64,000 nucleotides of DNA from CAZQFV01 sp964613665. GTDB taxonomy: Bacteria > Chloroflexota > Chloroflexia > DTKN01. Below are positions 51,416 to 59,096 of the stretch, in pieces. Where the stretch lies: assembly GCA_964613665.1 (NCBI GenBank), contig CAZTIG010000002.1, positions 147,061-211,060 on the forward strand, given 5' to 3'. Position numbers and translations under genes: made by a program. Below the pieces are notes generated by a model. It worked only from the letters and a program-made list of their open reading frames with translations. It did not search any database and was not told the origin of the DNA. How positions within the stretch are numbered: the first letter of the stretch is position 1; every line of letters starts with the position of its first letter.

Positions 51416-52138
51416 TCATGCGGGCGCGCCCGCTGCGGCGGCCGCCCGGGCTGCGGCCGCCCGGTTGGCGATCAGGCCGGCCACCGCCCCCGCGCCGATG
51501 CCGTTGTCGATGTTGACCACGCTCAGCCCCGGCGCGCAGGTCTGCAGCATGCAGTAGAGCGCGGCCGTGCCGCCCCCGCCCATGCCGTACCCCACCGAGG
51601 TCGGCAGGCCGATGACCGGGACGTCCACCAGCCCGGATACCACCGAGGGCAGCGCCCCGTCCATCCCCGCCGCCACGATCAGCACGTCGACGCGGGCCTC
51701 CTCCAGCAGCGCCGCCAGCGGCTCGAAGAGCCGGTGCAGCCCGGCCACCCCCACGTCGTAGGCCGTGTGCACGGCGCAGCCCATCTCCCGGCACAGCAAC
51801 GCCGCCTCCTCGGCCACCGGGATGTCGGACGTCCCGGCGGTGATGACGCCGACGCGGCCGTCCGTCCGCGGCCGGGGGAAGTCGGGCCGGCGCAGGACCG
51901 CCGCCCGCGGCGCCGCCACCCACTCCAGCTCCGCCCCCGGAAAGTCGCTGCGCAGCCGTGCTTCGAGCTCCGGCCCCACGCGGCTGAGGATGGCCCGGCC
52001 AGTGCCCCCCAGGAAGGAGCGGGCGATGTCCAGCGCCTGCTCGACCGTCTTGCGGTCGGCCAGGATGACCTCGGGCACGCCCTTGCGCCGGGCCCGGTCC
52101 ACGTCGGGCCGGGCAAAGGGGATGTCCGCACAGCTCAT
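51416..52138 (-). CDS. larB: nickel-pincer cofactor biosynthesis protein LarB
   Basis: LarB carboxylates nicotinic acid adenine dinucleotide at C5 and hydrolyses it, the first step of pincer cofactor synthesis. 240 residues, with a C-terminal domain resembling AIR carboxylase (PurE): GVITAGTSDIPVAEEAALL, GMDGALPSVVSGLVDVPVIGLPTSVGYGMGGGG and VVNIDNGIGAG. N-terminal DVDRARRKGVPEVILADRKT is the LarB signature. Lies 15 bases after larE and 52 before larC. Confidence 0.93.
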   Translation of the reverse strand: MSCADIPFARPDVDRARRKGVPEVILADRKTVEQALDIARSFLGGTGRAILSRVGPELEARLRSDFPGAELEWVAAPRAAVLRRPDFPRPRTDGRVGVITAGTSDIPVAEEAALLCREMGCAVHTAYDVGVAGLHRLFEPLAALLEEARVDVLIVAAGMDGALPSVVSGLVDVPVIGLPTSVGYGMGGGGTAALYCMLQTCAPGLSVVNIDNGIGAGAVAGLIANRAAAARAAAAAGAPA

Positions 52139-52153
52139 CCGTTACCTCCGGAA

Positions 52154-52990
52154 TCAGCGATCGGCCGGCAGCACCTCGTTCAGGCTGCCGCTGCGATAGC
52201 CCTGCAGGTCCAGGGCCACGTAGGCGTAGCCCAGTTCGCGCAGCCGGGCCGATATGGCGGCGCGCGCCGCGGGCTCGATCAGGCGGGCGATCTCGGGCTC
52301 CGGCAGCTCCAGGCGGGCCACGGGGAAGTGGTCGCGCACGCGCAGCTCCCGCAAGGCGAAGCGCTCCCGCAGGAACGCCTCGGCGGCCTCGACGCGGGCC
52401 AGGGCCGCGGCGGTCAGCGCCGTGCCGTAGGGCACGCGCGAGGCCAGGCAGGCCATCGCCGGCAGGTCCCACGTCGGCAGGCCGAGCTGGCGCGAGAGGG
52501 CCCGCACGTCGGCCTTGGTCAGGCCGGCCTCGTGCAGCGGAGCCCGCACCCCCAGCTCGGCCGCCGCCCGCAGGCCGGGGCGGTGATCCCCCAGGTCGTC
52601 GGCGTTGGCGCCGTGGACCAACGCGGCCAGCCCCTCGGCACGGACGATCTCCAGCAGGCGCCCGAAGAGCACCCGCTTGCAGTGGTAGCAGCGCTCGGGG
52701 GTGTTGGCCGCGACGGTAGGCTGGCCGAGCAGCCGGACGGCAACCACGCGGTGCCGCGCGCCCAGCTGCCGGGCAACCCGGACGGCCTGCTCCAACTCCG
52801 CGGCCGGCACGAGTTCCGAGCGCGCAGTCAGCGCCAGCACGCGGGCGCTGCCCAGGACCTCCTGACAGACGGCCAGGAGCAGGGTGCTGTCGACACCGCC
52901 GGAGTAGGCCACGCCAGCGCTGCCCAGAGAGGCCACGATCTCGCGCAGCACGGCGGCCCTGGACTCCAGGTCGGAAGTGCCCATCGTCAT
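52154..52990 (-). CDS. larE: nickel-pincer cofactor biosynthesis protein LarE (sulfur transferase)
   Basis: PP-loop ATP pyrophosphatase of 278 residues that adenylates the pyridinium dicarboxylate and donates sulfur to make the pincer thiocarboxylates. AYSGGVDSTLLLAV is the PP-loop. Three cysteines stand out: ERCYHCKRVLF (CxxC) and MACLASRVPYG. The Lactiplantibacillus enzyme relies on the single Cys of the last motif and sacrifices it, whereas some LarE proteins with this CxxC plus C pattern carry a [4Fe-4S] cluster, as I recall for Thermotoga; this one should be of the cluster type. Start ATG 52990 overlaps the meaB stop by four bases; ATG 52984 is an alternative. Confidence 0.92.
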   Translation of the reverse strand: MTMGTSDLESRAAVLREIVASLGSAGVAYSGGVDSTLLLAVCQEVLGSARVLALTARSELVPAAELEQAVRVARQLGARHRVVAVRLLGQPTVAANTPERCYHCKRVLFGRLLEIVRAEGLAALVHGANADDLGDHRPGLRAAAELGVRAPLHEAGLTKADVRALSRQLGLPTWDLPAMACLASRVPYGTALTAAALARVEAAEAFLRERFALRELRVRDHFPVARLELPEPEIARLIEPAARAAISARLRELGYAYVALDLQGYRSGSLNEVLPADR

Positions 52991-53955
52991 CCTGCCGGAG
53001 AAGGGTGGGCCTGGCCGCGCACGCCGGCCAGCACTTTGCTGGCCGCGCTGTAGGGGTCCAGCTCCCGCTGGCAAATACGCTCGATCAGCTCTTCCTGGCG
53101 GGCCGGGTCCAGGATGCGCTCGCGGAGCACCTGCATGGCCTCGGCACGCAGGGCCTCGGCAAACTCCTGCTCGGCCTGCTTGCGGCAAAAGTCGGCCAGC
53201 CGACCGGCCTCCGCCAGGTAGGCCCAGTGCCGCTCCACGGCGTCGGCCACCTCGGCCACACCCTGCCCCCGCGAGGCGATGGTACACAGCACCGGCGGCC
53301 ACCAGCCCGTCTCCTCAACACCGTAGCCCATGTGCAGCATGGCCTCCAGTTGGGCCACGCGTCGGTCGGCGCCGGCCAAGTCGGCCTTGTTCACCACCAG
53401 GATGTCGGCGATCTCCAAGATGCCGGCCTTGATTGCCTGGATGTCGTCCCCCATGCCCGGCACGTCCACGACGATGGCCGTGTGCGCCGCCCGGGCCACC
53501 TCCACCTCGGACTGGCCGGCCCCCACCGTTTCCACCAACACGAGGGAGAAGCCGGCCGCGTCGAGCAGCTTGACCACGTCGCCGGTAGCCTGGGCCAGGC
53601 CGCCCAGGTGCCCACGCGAGGCCATGCTGCGGATGAACACGCCGCGGTCCCCGGCCAGCTCCTGCATGCGGATGCGGTCGCCCAGCAGGGCGCCGCCGGT
53701 GAAGGGGGAAGAGGGATCCACCGCGACGATGCCCACGGTGCGGTCGCGGCGGCGGAACTCGCCGGCCATTGCCCCCACCAGGGTGCTCTTGCCCGTCCCG
53801 GGCGCGCCGGTCACACCGACAATGTGCGCCCGCCCGGTATGGGGATACACCTGGCGCAGGACGACCCGGCTGCTGGGGTCATTCGACTCCACCAGGGTGA
53901 TCACACGGGACAGAGCCCGCCGGTCTCCGGTGAGCAGGCGTTCAACCAGGTCCAT
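52987..53955 (-). CDS. meaB: MeaB/ArgK-family GTPase (methylmalonyl-CoA mutase chaperone)
   Basis: G3E-type GTPase of 322 residues that guards and reactivates B12-dependent acyl-CoA mutases. Walker A GVTGAPGTGKSTLVGAM, VAVDPSSPFTGGALLGDRIRM, the switch VETVGAGQSEVEVARAAHT, and the base motif VVNKADLAGAD are intact. The C-terminal dimerisation arm is present (YSAASKVLAGV). ATG 53955 is chosen by homology, 31 bases after mcmA2; the longer open frame upstream is antisense-like filler. Four-base ATGA overlap with larE. Confidence 0.92.
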   Translation of the reverse strand: MDLVERLLTGDRRALSRVITLVESNDPSSRVVLRQVYPHTGRAHIVGVTGAPGTGKSTLVGAMAGEFRRRDRTVGIVAVDPSSPFTGGALLGDRIRMQELAGDRGVFIRSMASRGHLGGLAQATGDVVKLLDAAGFSLVLVETVGAGQSEVEVARAAHTAIVVDVPGMGDDIQAIKAGILEIADILVVNKADLAGADRRVAQLEAMLHMGYGVEETGWWPPVLCTIASRGQGVAEVADAVERHWAYLAEAGRLADFCRKQAEQEFAEALRAEAMQVLRERILDPARQEELIERICQRELDPYSAASKVLAGVRGQAHPSPAG

Positions 53956-53986
53956 GGCCTTCTGGCACTCCTCGGACGAGCAGGCC

Positions 53987-54385
53987 CTACGGCCTGGGCA
54001 CGTGCTCGCGGATGAAGGAGACGATCTCGCCGGTGGGCGTGCCGGGGCCGTAGATAGCGGCGATGCCAGCTTGCTTGAGGGGCTCGACGTCCTCGTGGGG
54101 GATGATGCCGCCGGCAACGACCAGGATGTCCTCGCCGCCGTGCTGACGCAGGAGCTCGGTCACGCGGGGGAGCAGGGCCATGTGCGCCCCGGAAAGGATG
54201 GACAGGCCGACGACGTCGACGTCCTCCTGCAGGGCCGCTTCGACGATCATCTCCGGGGTCTGCTGCAGGCCGGTGTAGATCACCTCCATGCCCGCGTCGC
54301 GCAGGGCCCGGGCGACCACCTTGGCCCCGCGGTCGTGACCATCCAACCCTGGCTTGGCTACCAGCACGCGGATCTTGCGTTCCAT
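53987..54385 (-). CDS. mcmA2: cobalamin-binding domain protein (methylmalonyl-CoA mutase small/C-terminal domain)
   Basis: Stand-alone B12-binding domain of 132 residues. KPGLDGHDRGAKVVARALRDAGMEVIYTGL contains DxHxxG (DGHDRG), the loop that provides the lower His ligand to cobalt; SILSGAHMALLP and VVAGGIIPHEDVEPLKQAGIAAIYGPGT complete the fold. This is the separately encoded small subunit of a methylmalonyl-CoA, ethylmalonyl-CoA or 2-hydroxyisobutyryl-CoA mutase. The large catalytic subunit is not in the window. First gene of the operon, with its own promoter. Confidence 0.93.
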   Translation of the reverse strand: MERKIRVLVAKPGLDGHDRGAKVVARALRDAGMEVIYTGLQQTPEMIVEAALQEDVDVVGLSILSGAHMALLPRVTELLRQHGGEDILVVAGGIIPHEDVEPLKQAGIAAIYGPGTPTGEIVSFIREHVPRP

Positions 54386-54460
54386 GGGCCCGTCCTCCTC
54401 GTCGGCGACTGCCAGCGTCCACGGCCGTTGGCGAGACGGCGGAGGAGCGCTGGTGGCGCT

Positions 54461-54489
54461 ATTGTACTACAACCGGCCGCGGAGCGCAA
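54461..54489 (-). promoter_or_regulatory. sigma-70 type promoter of the mcmA2-lar operon
   Basis: Minus strand: TTGCGC (54489-54484), 17 bases, TACAAT (54466-54461). Leader about 70 bases. Confidence 0.7.
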
Positions 54490-54499
54490 CCGGCCGCCG

Positions 54500-54700
54500 C
54501 TGAGGGGATGCATGTCTCTCGATGGGCAAGGAGCGCGGCCGCCCTTCGACTACGCGGCCTTTGGCCGCTCCGCTCAGGGATCGGCCGCGCCTCCAGGGGC
54601 AAGCGGCCCTTCGACTTCGCCGCTCTCCGCTTCGCTCCGAGCGGCTCCGCTCAGGGACCGCTTGCCTGCCCATCCACAAACATGCATCCCTGCTGAGGAG
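54500..54700. repeat. long imperfect palindrome with CCCTTCGACT...CTCAGGGA modules
   Basis: Outer arms GGGATGCATGT (54505-54515) / ACATGCATCCC (54680-54690) pair perfectly; GATGGGCAAG (54521-54530) faces CTTGCCTGCCCATC (54661-54674). Inside are two head-to-tail copies of a module beginning CCCTTCGACT and ending CCGCTCAGGGA. It resembles a MITE or REP-like unit without coding capacity. Confidence 0.7.
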
Positions 54701-54766
54701 GCACGAAGCGAGCGACCGAGGCTCAAGCGCTCAGGGAGCTACGACAGGTTTTCAGGTTCGCCATGG

Positions 54767-54795
54767 TTGCAGCCCCGCCCATAATGTAGTACAAT
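54767..54795 (+). promoter_or_regulatory. sigma-70 type promoter of pyrophosphatase
   Basis: TTGCAG (54767-54772), 17 bases, TACAAT (54790-54795). Leader about 30 bases. Confidence 0.75.
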
Positions 54796-54831
54796 CACCC
54801 CCATCGTAACGCTCCCTGCCAGGAGGCCGCC

Positions 54832-55371
54832 GTGATCGACGTTGTCACCGAGATCCCCAAGGGCAGCCGCAACAAGTACGAGTTCGACGAGGCCACGGGC
54901 CGGTTCCGCCTGGACCGCGTCCTCTACTCCTCGGTGCACTATCCCACCGACTACGGCTTTGTGCCCGACACCCTGGCCGAGGACGGCGACCACCTGGACG
55001 TCCTGCTCATCGTCAACGAGCCCACCTTCCCCGGCTGTCACGTCCAGGCCCGCCCGGTGGCGGTGCTGTGCATGCGCGACGAAAAGGGGATCGACCAGAA
55101 GATACTGGCCGTGCCCGTGCGCGACCCCCGCTTCGACGAGATCGCCGACCTGGGCGACGTCCCGGCCCACGTCCTGGCCGAGATCGAGAACTTTTTCGGT
55201 ACCTACAAGACACTGGAGGGCAAGGAGACCCAGACGGCCGGGTGGCGCGACGCCGCCTGCGCGCAGCGCATCATCGCCGAGGCCGCGCAGCGCTTCCGCG
55301 GCGCGGCTCCGCAGCCGACCGCGCCGGCCGATCCCTGCGGCCGCGCCGCCTCCGACAACCCCGGCTCATAG
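54832..55371 (+). CDS. ppa: inorganic pyrophosphatase, family I
   Basis: Cytoplasmic magnesium-dependent enzyme of 179 residues that hydrolyses pyrophosphate. EIPKGSRNKYEFDEATGRFRLDRVLYSSVHYPTDYGFVPDTLAEDGDHLDVLLIV contains the active-site block with the usual DGDxLDVL acidic pair; here it reads DGDHLDVLL, with His at a position that is often Pro. Normal length. GTG 54832 has AGGAGG upstream. Drives biosynthesis forward; constitutive promoter as expected. Confidence 0.95.
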   Translation: MIDVVTEIPKGSRNKYEFDEATGRFRLDRVLYSSVHYPTDYGFVPDTLAEDGDHLDVLLIVNEPTFPGCHVQARPVAVLCMRDEKGIDQKILAVPVRDPRFDEIADLGDVPAHVLAEIENFFGTYKTLEGKETQTAGWRDAACAQRIIAEAAQRFRGAAPQPTAPADPCGRAASDNPGS

Positions 55372-55411
55372 AGGAGGACGGACGCCCGCCATCGCTGCAG
55401 GTTGCCCTGGC

Positions 55412-55500
55412 GCGCTCCGCCCGCAACTGGAAGCTCGACGACCCGGGGCGGCACGAGCAGCACGGCAGAACTCAGGCCCCAACTGGGCGAGGCGGAGCGC
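55412..55500. repeat. inverted repeat in the ppa - phosphomannomutase spacer
   Basis: GCGCTCCGCC (55412-55421) / GGCGGAGCGC (55491-55500), with weaker pairing around it extending each arm to about 30 bases. Its hairpin outline is like that of the 142-nt element but the sequence differs. Confidence 0.6.
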
Positions 55501-55545
55501 ATTCGTGCGGCACCGACAAGAATGGCGCGCACCCAAGGAGGACCG

Positions 55546-56922
55546 ATGCCCGAGATCAGCCCGCTCATCTTCCGCCAGTACGACATCCGCGGCACCGTCG
55601 GCGAGGACCTGACGGCAGAGGTGGCCGAGCTGGTCGGCCGGGCTGTCGGCACTATGCTCGGCCGGCAGGGCGGCCGGGTCGCCGCCGTGGGGCGGGACTG
55701 CCGCCTCAGCTCGCCCGAGCTGCACGAAGCTCTCGTCCGGGGCCTCCTCTCCACCGGCGTCGACGTTCTGGACACCGGCCTGCATCCCACCCCGGTGCTC
55801 TACTTTGCCCTCTTCCACCTGCCGGTGCAGGGTGGCGTCATGGTGACCGGAAGCCACAACCCGCCGGAGATGAACGGGTTCAAGGTAGGCCTCGGGCGCA
55901 CGACCATCTATGGTGAGCAGATCCAGGAGCTGTACGGGCTGATCCGCAGCGACGACCTGGACCGCGGCCGGGGCCGGCGCACCACCCAGGAGATCATACC
56001 CGCCTACCTGGCGGCGATACGGTCGCGCATCGAGCTGGCCCGCCCGCTCCGGGTCGTGGTCGACGCCGGCAACGGCACGGCCGGCCCGCTCGCGCCGGGG
56101 TTGCTGGAGCAGTTGGGCTGCCAAGTCACCCCGCTGTACTGCGAGCTGGACGGCCGCTTCCCCAACCACCACCCCGACCCGACTCTCGTCGCGGCCATGC
56201 AGGACCTCATCGCCGCGGTCAAGGAGACGGGGGCCGACGCCGGCATCGCCTACGACGGCGACGCCGACCGCATCGGCGTGGTCGACGACCAGGGGCAGAT
56301 CGTCTGGGGCGACCGCCTGCTGGCGCTGCTCTCGCGGGAGGTGCTGGCTCAGCGCCCCGGCGCGCCGATCATCTTCGAGGTCAAGTGCTCGCAGTCGCTG
56401 GTGGAGGAGATCCAGGCCCGCGGCGGCCGGCCGATCATGTGGCAGACCGGCCACTCCCTCATCAAGGAAAAGATGCACCAGGAGAACGCCCCGCTGGCCG
56501 GCGAGATGAGCGGGCACATGTTCTTCGCCGACGAGTACTACGGCTACGACGACGCCATCTACGCTTCCTGCCGGGTGCTCCGTTTCCTGGCCGCCCAGGA
56601 AGAGCCGCTGAGCGCGCTTCTGGCGGCCATCCCCTCCTACCCCAGCACGCCGGAGATCCGCGTGCACTGCCCCGACGACGTCAAGTTCCGCCTGGTACAG
56701 GAGGTCGGGGAGGACTTTCGCCGGCAGTACCCCACGGTGGACGTGGACGGCGTGCGCGTCCTCTTCGGCGATGGCTGGGGCCTGCTGCGGGCCTCCAACA
56801 CCCAGCCGGTGCTGGTGCTGCGGTTCGAGGCCCGCACGGCGGAGCGACTGCAGGAGATCCAGGCCATGTTCGCCGAGCGGCTGAGGCGGTACCCCGGGGT
56901 CAAGCTGCCGGAAGTGCCCTGA
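55546..56922 (+). CDS. phosphomannomutase/phosphoglucomutase
   Basis: Alpha-D-phosphohexomutase of 458 residues moving phosphate between C1 and C6 of mannose or glucose. FRQYDIRGTVGEDLT opens domain 1; VTGSHNPPEMNGFKV holds the phosphoserine; YDGDADRIGVVDDQG the Mg site; GEMSGHMFF the sugar-binding loop, with the pattern of PMM/PGM enzymes; RASNTQPVLVLRFEA the phosphate-binding loop of domain 4. AAGGAGG precedes ATG 55546; the open frame upstream is spacer. With PGI/PMI (44595) it leads to mannose 1-phosphate for glycans. Confidence 0.93.
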   Translation: MPEISPLIFRQYDIRGTVGEDLTAEVAELVGRAVGTMLGRQGGRVAAVGRDCRLSSPELHEALVRGLLSTGVDVLDTGLHPTPVLYFALFHLPVQGGVMVTGSHNPPEMNGFKVGLGRTTIYGEQIQELYGLIRSDDLDRGRGRRTTQEIIPAYLAAIRSRIELARPLRVVVDAGNGTAGPLAPGLLEQLGCQVTPLYCELDGRFPNHHPDPTLVAAMQDLIAAVKETGADAGIAYDGDADRIGVVDDQGQIVWGDRLLALLSREVLAQRPGAPIIFEVKCSQSLVEEIQARGGRPIMWQTGHSLIKEKMHQENAPLAGEMSGHMFFADEYYGYDDAIYASCRVLRFLAAQEEPLSALLAAIPSYPSTPEIRVHCPDDVKFRLVQEVGEDFRRQYPTVDVDGVRVLFGDGWGLLRASNTQPVLVLRFEARTAERLQEIQAMFAERLRRYPGVKLPEVP

Positions 56923-56968
56923 CCGTCGCGCGGTCTCGCTCCCTCCCAGGAACCCATCTCGTCATTAC

Positions 56969-57036
56969 CACGAAGGCACCAGGAGCAGCGGAGGGTGTAC
57001 AAGCAGAAACACTCTGTGTCTTTGTGCCTTCGTGGT
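56969..57036. repeat. octamer palindrome, CACGAAGG / CCTTCGTG, between convergent genes
   Basis: Perfect 13-bp inverted repeat ACCACGAAGGCAC (56969-56981) / GTGCCTTCGTGGT (57024-57036) with 42 bases between, itself holding TGTGTCTTT octamer remnants. May act as a two-way terminator. Confidence 0.85.
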
Positions 57037-57050
57037 TCATGAGATAACTT

Positions 57051-57572
57051 CTAGTGCCCGAGGCGGCGCACCGACTCGCTCCGGGGGACGCGCACAAAAT
57101 CCCAGCGGCGGAAGTGGCCGAGCAGATGGAGCGCCTGGTCGCGCAGGGCGCGCATACGCGCGTTCGTGGCCTTCCATTGGCCTTGCAGCTGGCACCCGAC
57201 CAGCTGGCTATCGCCGCGGACCTCCAGGGACACCCGTCCGACGGCCTCCCCCAACAGCCCGTGGATCGCCTCCAGGCCGGCGATGAGCGTGCGGTACTCG
57301 GCCTCGTTGCTCGTCAGCCGGCCGAACTCCAGCCGCTTGCGCATGCGCCGGCCGTCGGGCAGGGTGATCTCGAAGGTGCCGTAGGCCGGCCCGGGATTGC
57401 CCAGGCTGCCGCCGTCAAAGTGGAGCAGGAGGTCGGCAGCGCCTCGGCGCGTCGGCCGGCGGGGCCAGCGCCCCTCTTCCTTCAGCCGCGCCACCAACTG
57501 CTGCGCCAGCTCGGCCTGGTCGGCCGGCGACAGGCGGGCAATGGCGGCGAGAAGTTCCTCCTTGCTGGGCAT
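57051..57572 (-). CDS. RNase HI-like protein lacking the fourth catalytic aspartate
   Basis: Protein of 173 residues. The first 45 (SKEELLAAIARLSPADQAELAQQLVARLKEEGRW) are a short helical head; then an RNase H fold with FDGGSLGNPG (Asp 1), SNEAEYRTLIAGLEA (Glu 2) and GDSQLVGCQLQGQW (Asp 3). The C-terminus reads VRVPRSESVRRLGH, where active relatives have RxENxxADxLAN, so the two residues including the last Asp are missing. It may be a poor nuclease or a binding protein. ATG 57572 has AAGGAG upstream. Located behind the ECF sigma/anti-sigma genes on the same strand. Confidence 0.8.
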   Translation of the reverse strand: MPSKEELLAAIARLSPADQAELAQQLVARLKEEGRWPRRPTRRGAADLLLHFDGGSLGNPGPAYGTFEITLPDGRRMRKRLEFGRLTSNEAEYRTLIAGLEAIHGLLGEAVGRVSLEVRGDSQLVGCQLQGQWKATNARMRALRDQALHLLGHFRRWDFVRVPRSESVRRLGH

Positions 57573-57745
57573 CGCGTCTCCTTCTTGCGCTGGAGCTGGC
57601 CGTCGGCGCCGCACGCGCCGACCGCGGCGGCGTCGGGCCGGCTGGAAGGAGGGAGGGTGCGCCGCCACGGAGGTACCGCTGCGGCGGGCGGAGCAGTTCC
57701 GGGACTGCCGGGTGAGCAGCGGGTCTGCCCCGGGTTGGCAGCGGC

Positions 57746-58411
57746 TCACGACAGGAACACGCGCTCGCGGCGGTAGGCCAGCCAGGTCATGGCGACGCAC
57801 AGCCCCAGGAGCAGCAGCGCGCCCAAGCGCAGCGCCATCCAGAGGACCGTGTCGGCGGGAGGCTGCCCGGGGGTCTGCGCCACGACGGCCGGCGGGGTGA
57901 CACCGGCACCGATGCGCGGCGTCTGCGGCAGAGGGTAGGCACTCACCGTGATGGCCGCCGCCGGTGTCGGCAGGCCCATCGCCCCGGGCTGGGTGACCCC
58001 GGTGGGAGTGGCCCGGCGAGTGATCATCGGGTCGACGGCGACGGCCGGCGGGCTGGGAGCGGCCGCCCCCGGCCAGCCCACCTGCAAGGCACCGACCAAG
58101 AAGAGGAGCAGGACCAACACCGCCAGGCCCATCGAGGCCGAGCGCAGGACAGGATACCAGAGGATGCGCTGGCCGGCCGTTGCGTCCCGCTCGGACAGGG
58201 TGAGGCTGCGGGGAGGCGCCACGGCCGGCGCCTGCCGCAGCAGGGTCCGCACCGCCTCGAGCTCGCGCAGCCGCTGGCGGCAGATCGCGCACTCCTGGAG
58301 ATGCCGGCGCAGGCGCTGCTGCCTGCCCGAGGGAAGGGCTCCGTCGAGAAAGCGGGCCAGCTCTTCGGGGGAATGGGTGGGGCAACCTGCGGAACGCCTA
58401 TCGTGCTTCAT
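57746..58411 (-). CDS. anti-sigma factor with zinc finger, membrane-bound
   Basis: Protein of 221 residues. HLQECAICRQRLRELE (about residues 37-52) gives the HxxxCxxC zinc anti-sigma motif that holds the partner sigma. One membrane helix follows (MGLAVLVLLLFLVGAL, about 93-110), then a Pro/Thr-rich extracytoplasmic part and a second helix near the C-terminus (LRLGALLLLGLCVAMTW). Its start overlaps the sigma gene by 14 bases, so the two are made together. The signal is presumably extracytoplasmic. Confidence 0.88.
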   Translation of the reverse strand: MKHDRRSAGCPTHSPEELARFLDGALPSGRQQRLRRHLQECAICRQRLRELEAVRTLLRQAPAVAPPRSLTLSERDATAGQRILWYPVLRSASMGLAVLVLLLFLVGALQVGWPGAAAPSPPAVAVDPMITRRATPTGVTQPGAMGLPTPAAAITVSAYPLPQTPRIGAGVTPPAVVAQTPGQPPADTVLWMALRLGALLLLGLCVAMTWLAYRRERVFLS

Positions 58412-59075
58412 GGACTTCCTCCGGCCGGCCGGCCGGTGTCGGGGCAGCGCTGTCGGCGCCGTTCCCCAGAATAGAACGCAACGCCGGGGGCAAAAGTTCC
58501 CGGTGCCCGAAGAAGTACTCGCGCATGCGGGCGCGGCCGCGGCTGAGCCGCGATTTCAGCGTGCCCAGGGAGGTATTGACCGTGCGGGCCGCTTCCTCGT
58601 AGGAGAACTCCTCGATGTCGCACAGCACGACGGCCAGGCGTTGCTCCGGCGGGAGCGTGGCCAGGGCACGCTGGATATCGGCCGCCAGCTCCTGGCGCTC
58701 GGCGTACTCCTCGGGGTCAGCCGGCCCACTGTCGAGGGGGTGCAGCGCGGCCGAATCGGGTCGGGCGAAGAGGATGGCCAGCGGCGAGGTGGGGCGGGCC
58801 CGCTGCCGGCGCAGCGCATCGTAGCACAGGTTGGCGGCAATGCGCAGCAGCCAGGCCCGCAGCGAGCCCCGCTGAAAGCGTCGGATGTGCCGGAAGGCGG
58901 CCAGGAAGGTCTCCTGCGATACGTCGGCGGCGCTTTCAGCGTCGCCGAGCAGGCGGTAGGCCAGACCGTAGACCTGGCCCTGGTAGGCCAGGACCAGCTG
59001 GTTAAAGGCCTCCAGATCGCCGCCCTGGGCGGCCTCGATCCAGGCGTCCTCGTTGGGAACTGTCATGGAGATCAC
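58398..59075 (-). CDS. ECF-type RNA polymerase sigma factor
   Basis: Sigma-70 family factor of 225 residues. Region 2: FNQLVLAYQGQVYGLAYRLLGDAESAADVSQETFLAAFRHI, with -10 recognition in RGSLRAWLLRIAANLCYDALRRQ. Region 4: LPPEQRLAVVLCDIEEFSYEEAARTVNTSLGTLKSRLSRGRARM. A linker of about 40 residues is somewhat long. Start may be GTG 59075 or ATG 59066; neither has a strong ribosome site. Co-translated with the anti-sigma gene and preceded by the small HisKA-like gene, all probably from the promoter at 59431-59459. Confidence 0.92.
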   Translation of the reverse strand: MISMTVPNEDAWIEAAQGGDLEAFNQLVLAYQGQVYGLAYRLLGDAESAADVSQETFLAAFRHIRRFQRGSLRAWLLRIAANLCYDALRRQRARPTSPLAILFARPDSAALHPLDSGPADPEEYAERQELAADIQRALATLPPEQRLAVVLCDIEEFSYEEAARTVNTSLGTLKSRLSRGRARMREYFFGHRELLPPALRSILGNGADSAAPTPAGRPEEVHEAR

Positions 59076-59096
59076 GCTGCCCCGCTGGGCCGATCC

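Larger units (their letters stand above)
54386..54831. other. gene-free interval with divergent promoters and a long palindromic element
   Basis: 446 bases without a supported gene. Minus-strand promoter for mcmA2 on the left, plus-strand promoter for pyrophosphatase on the right, and between them the palindromic element at 54500-54700. Small open frames here are low in coding character. Confidence 0.75.

Noticed and set aside
53956..54117. N-terminal extension of MeaB
   Set aside because: The upstream residues are Ser/Pro-rich and overlap the mcmA2 gene in another frame; homology starts at Met 53955.
55372..55545. Extended N-terminus of phosphomannomutase from 55402
   Set aside because: Sequence is GC-rich spacer with an inverted repeat; AAGGAGG and homology both point to ATG 55546.
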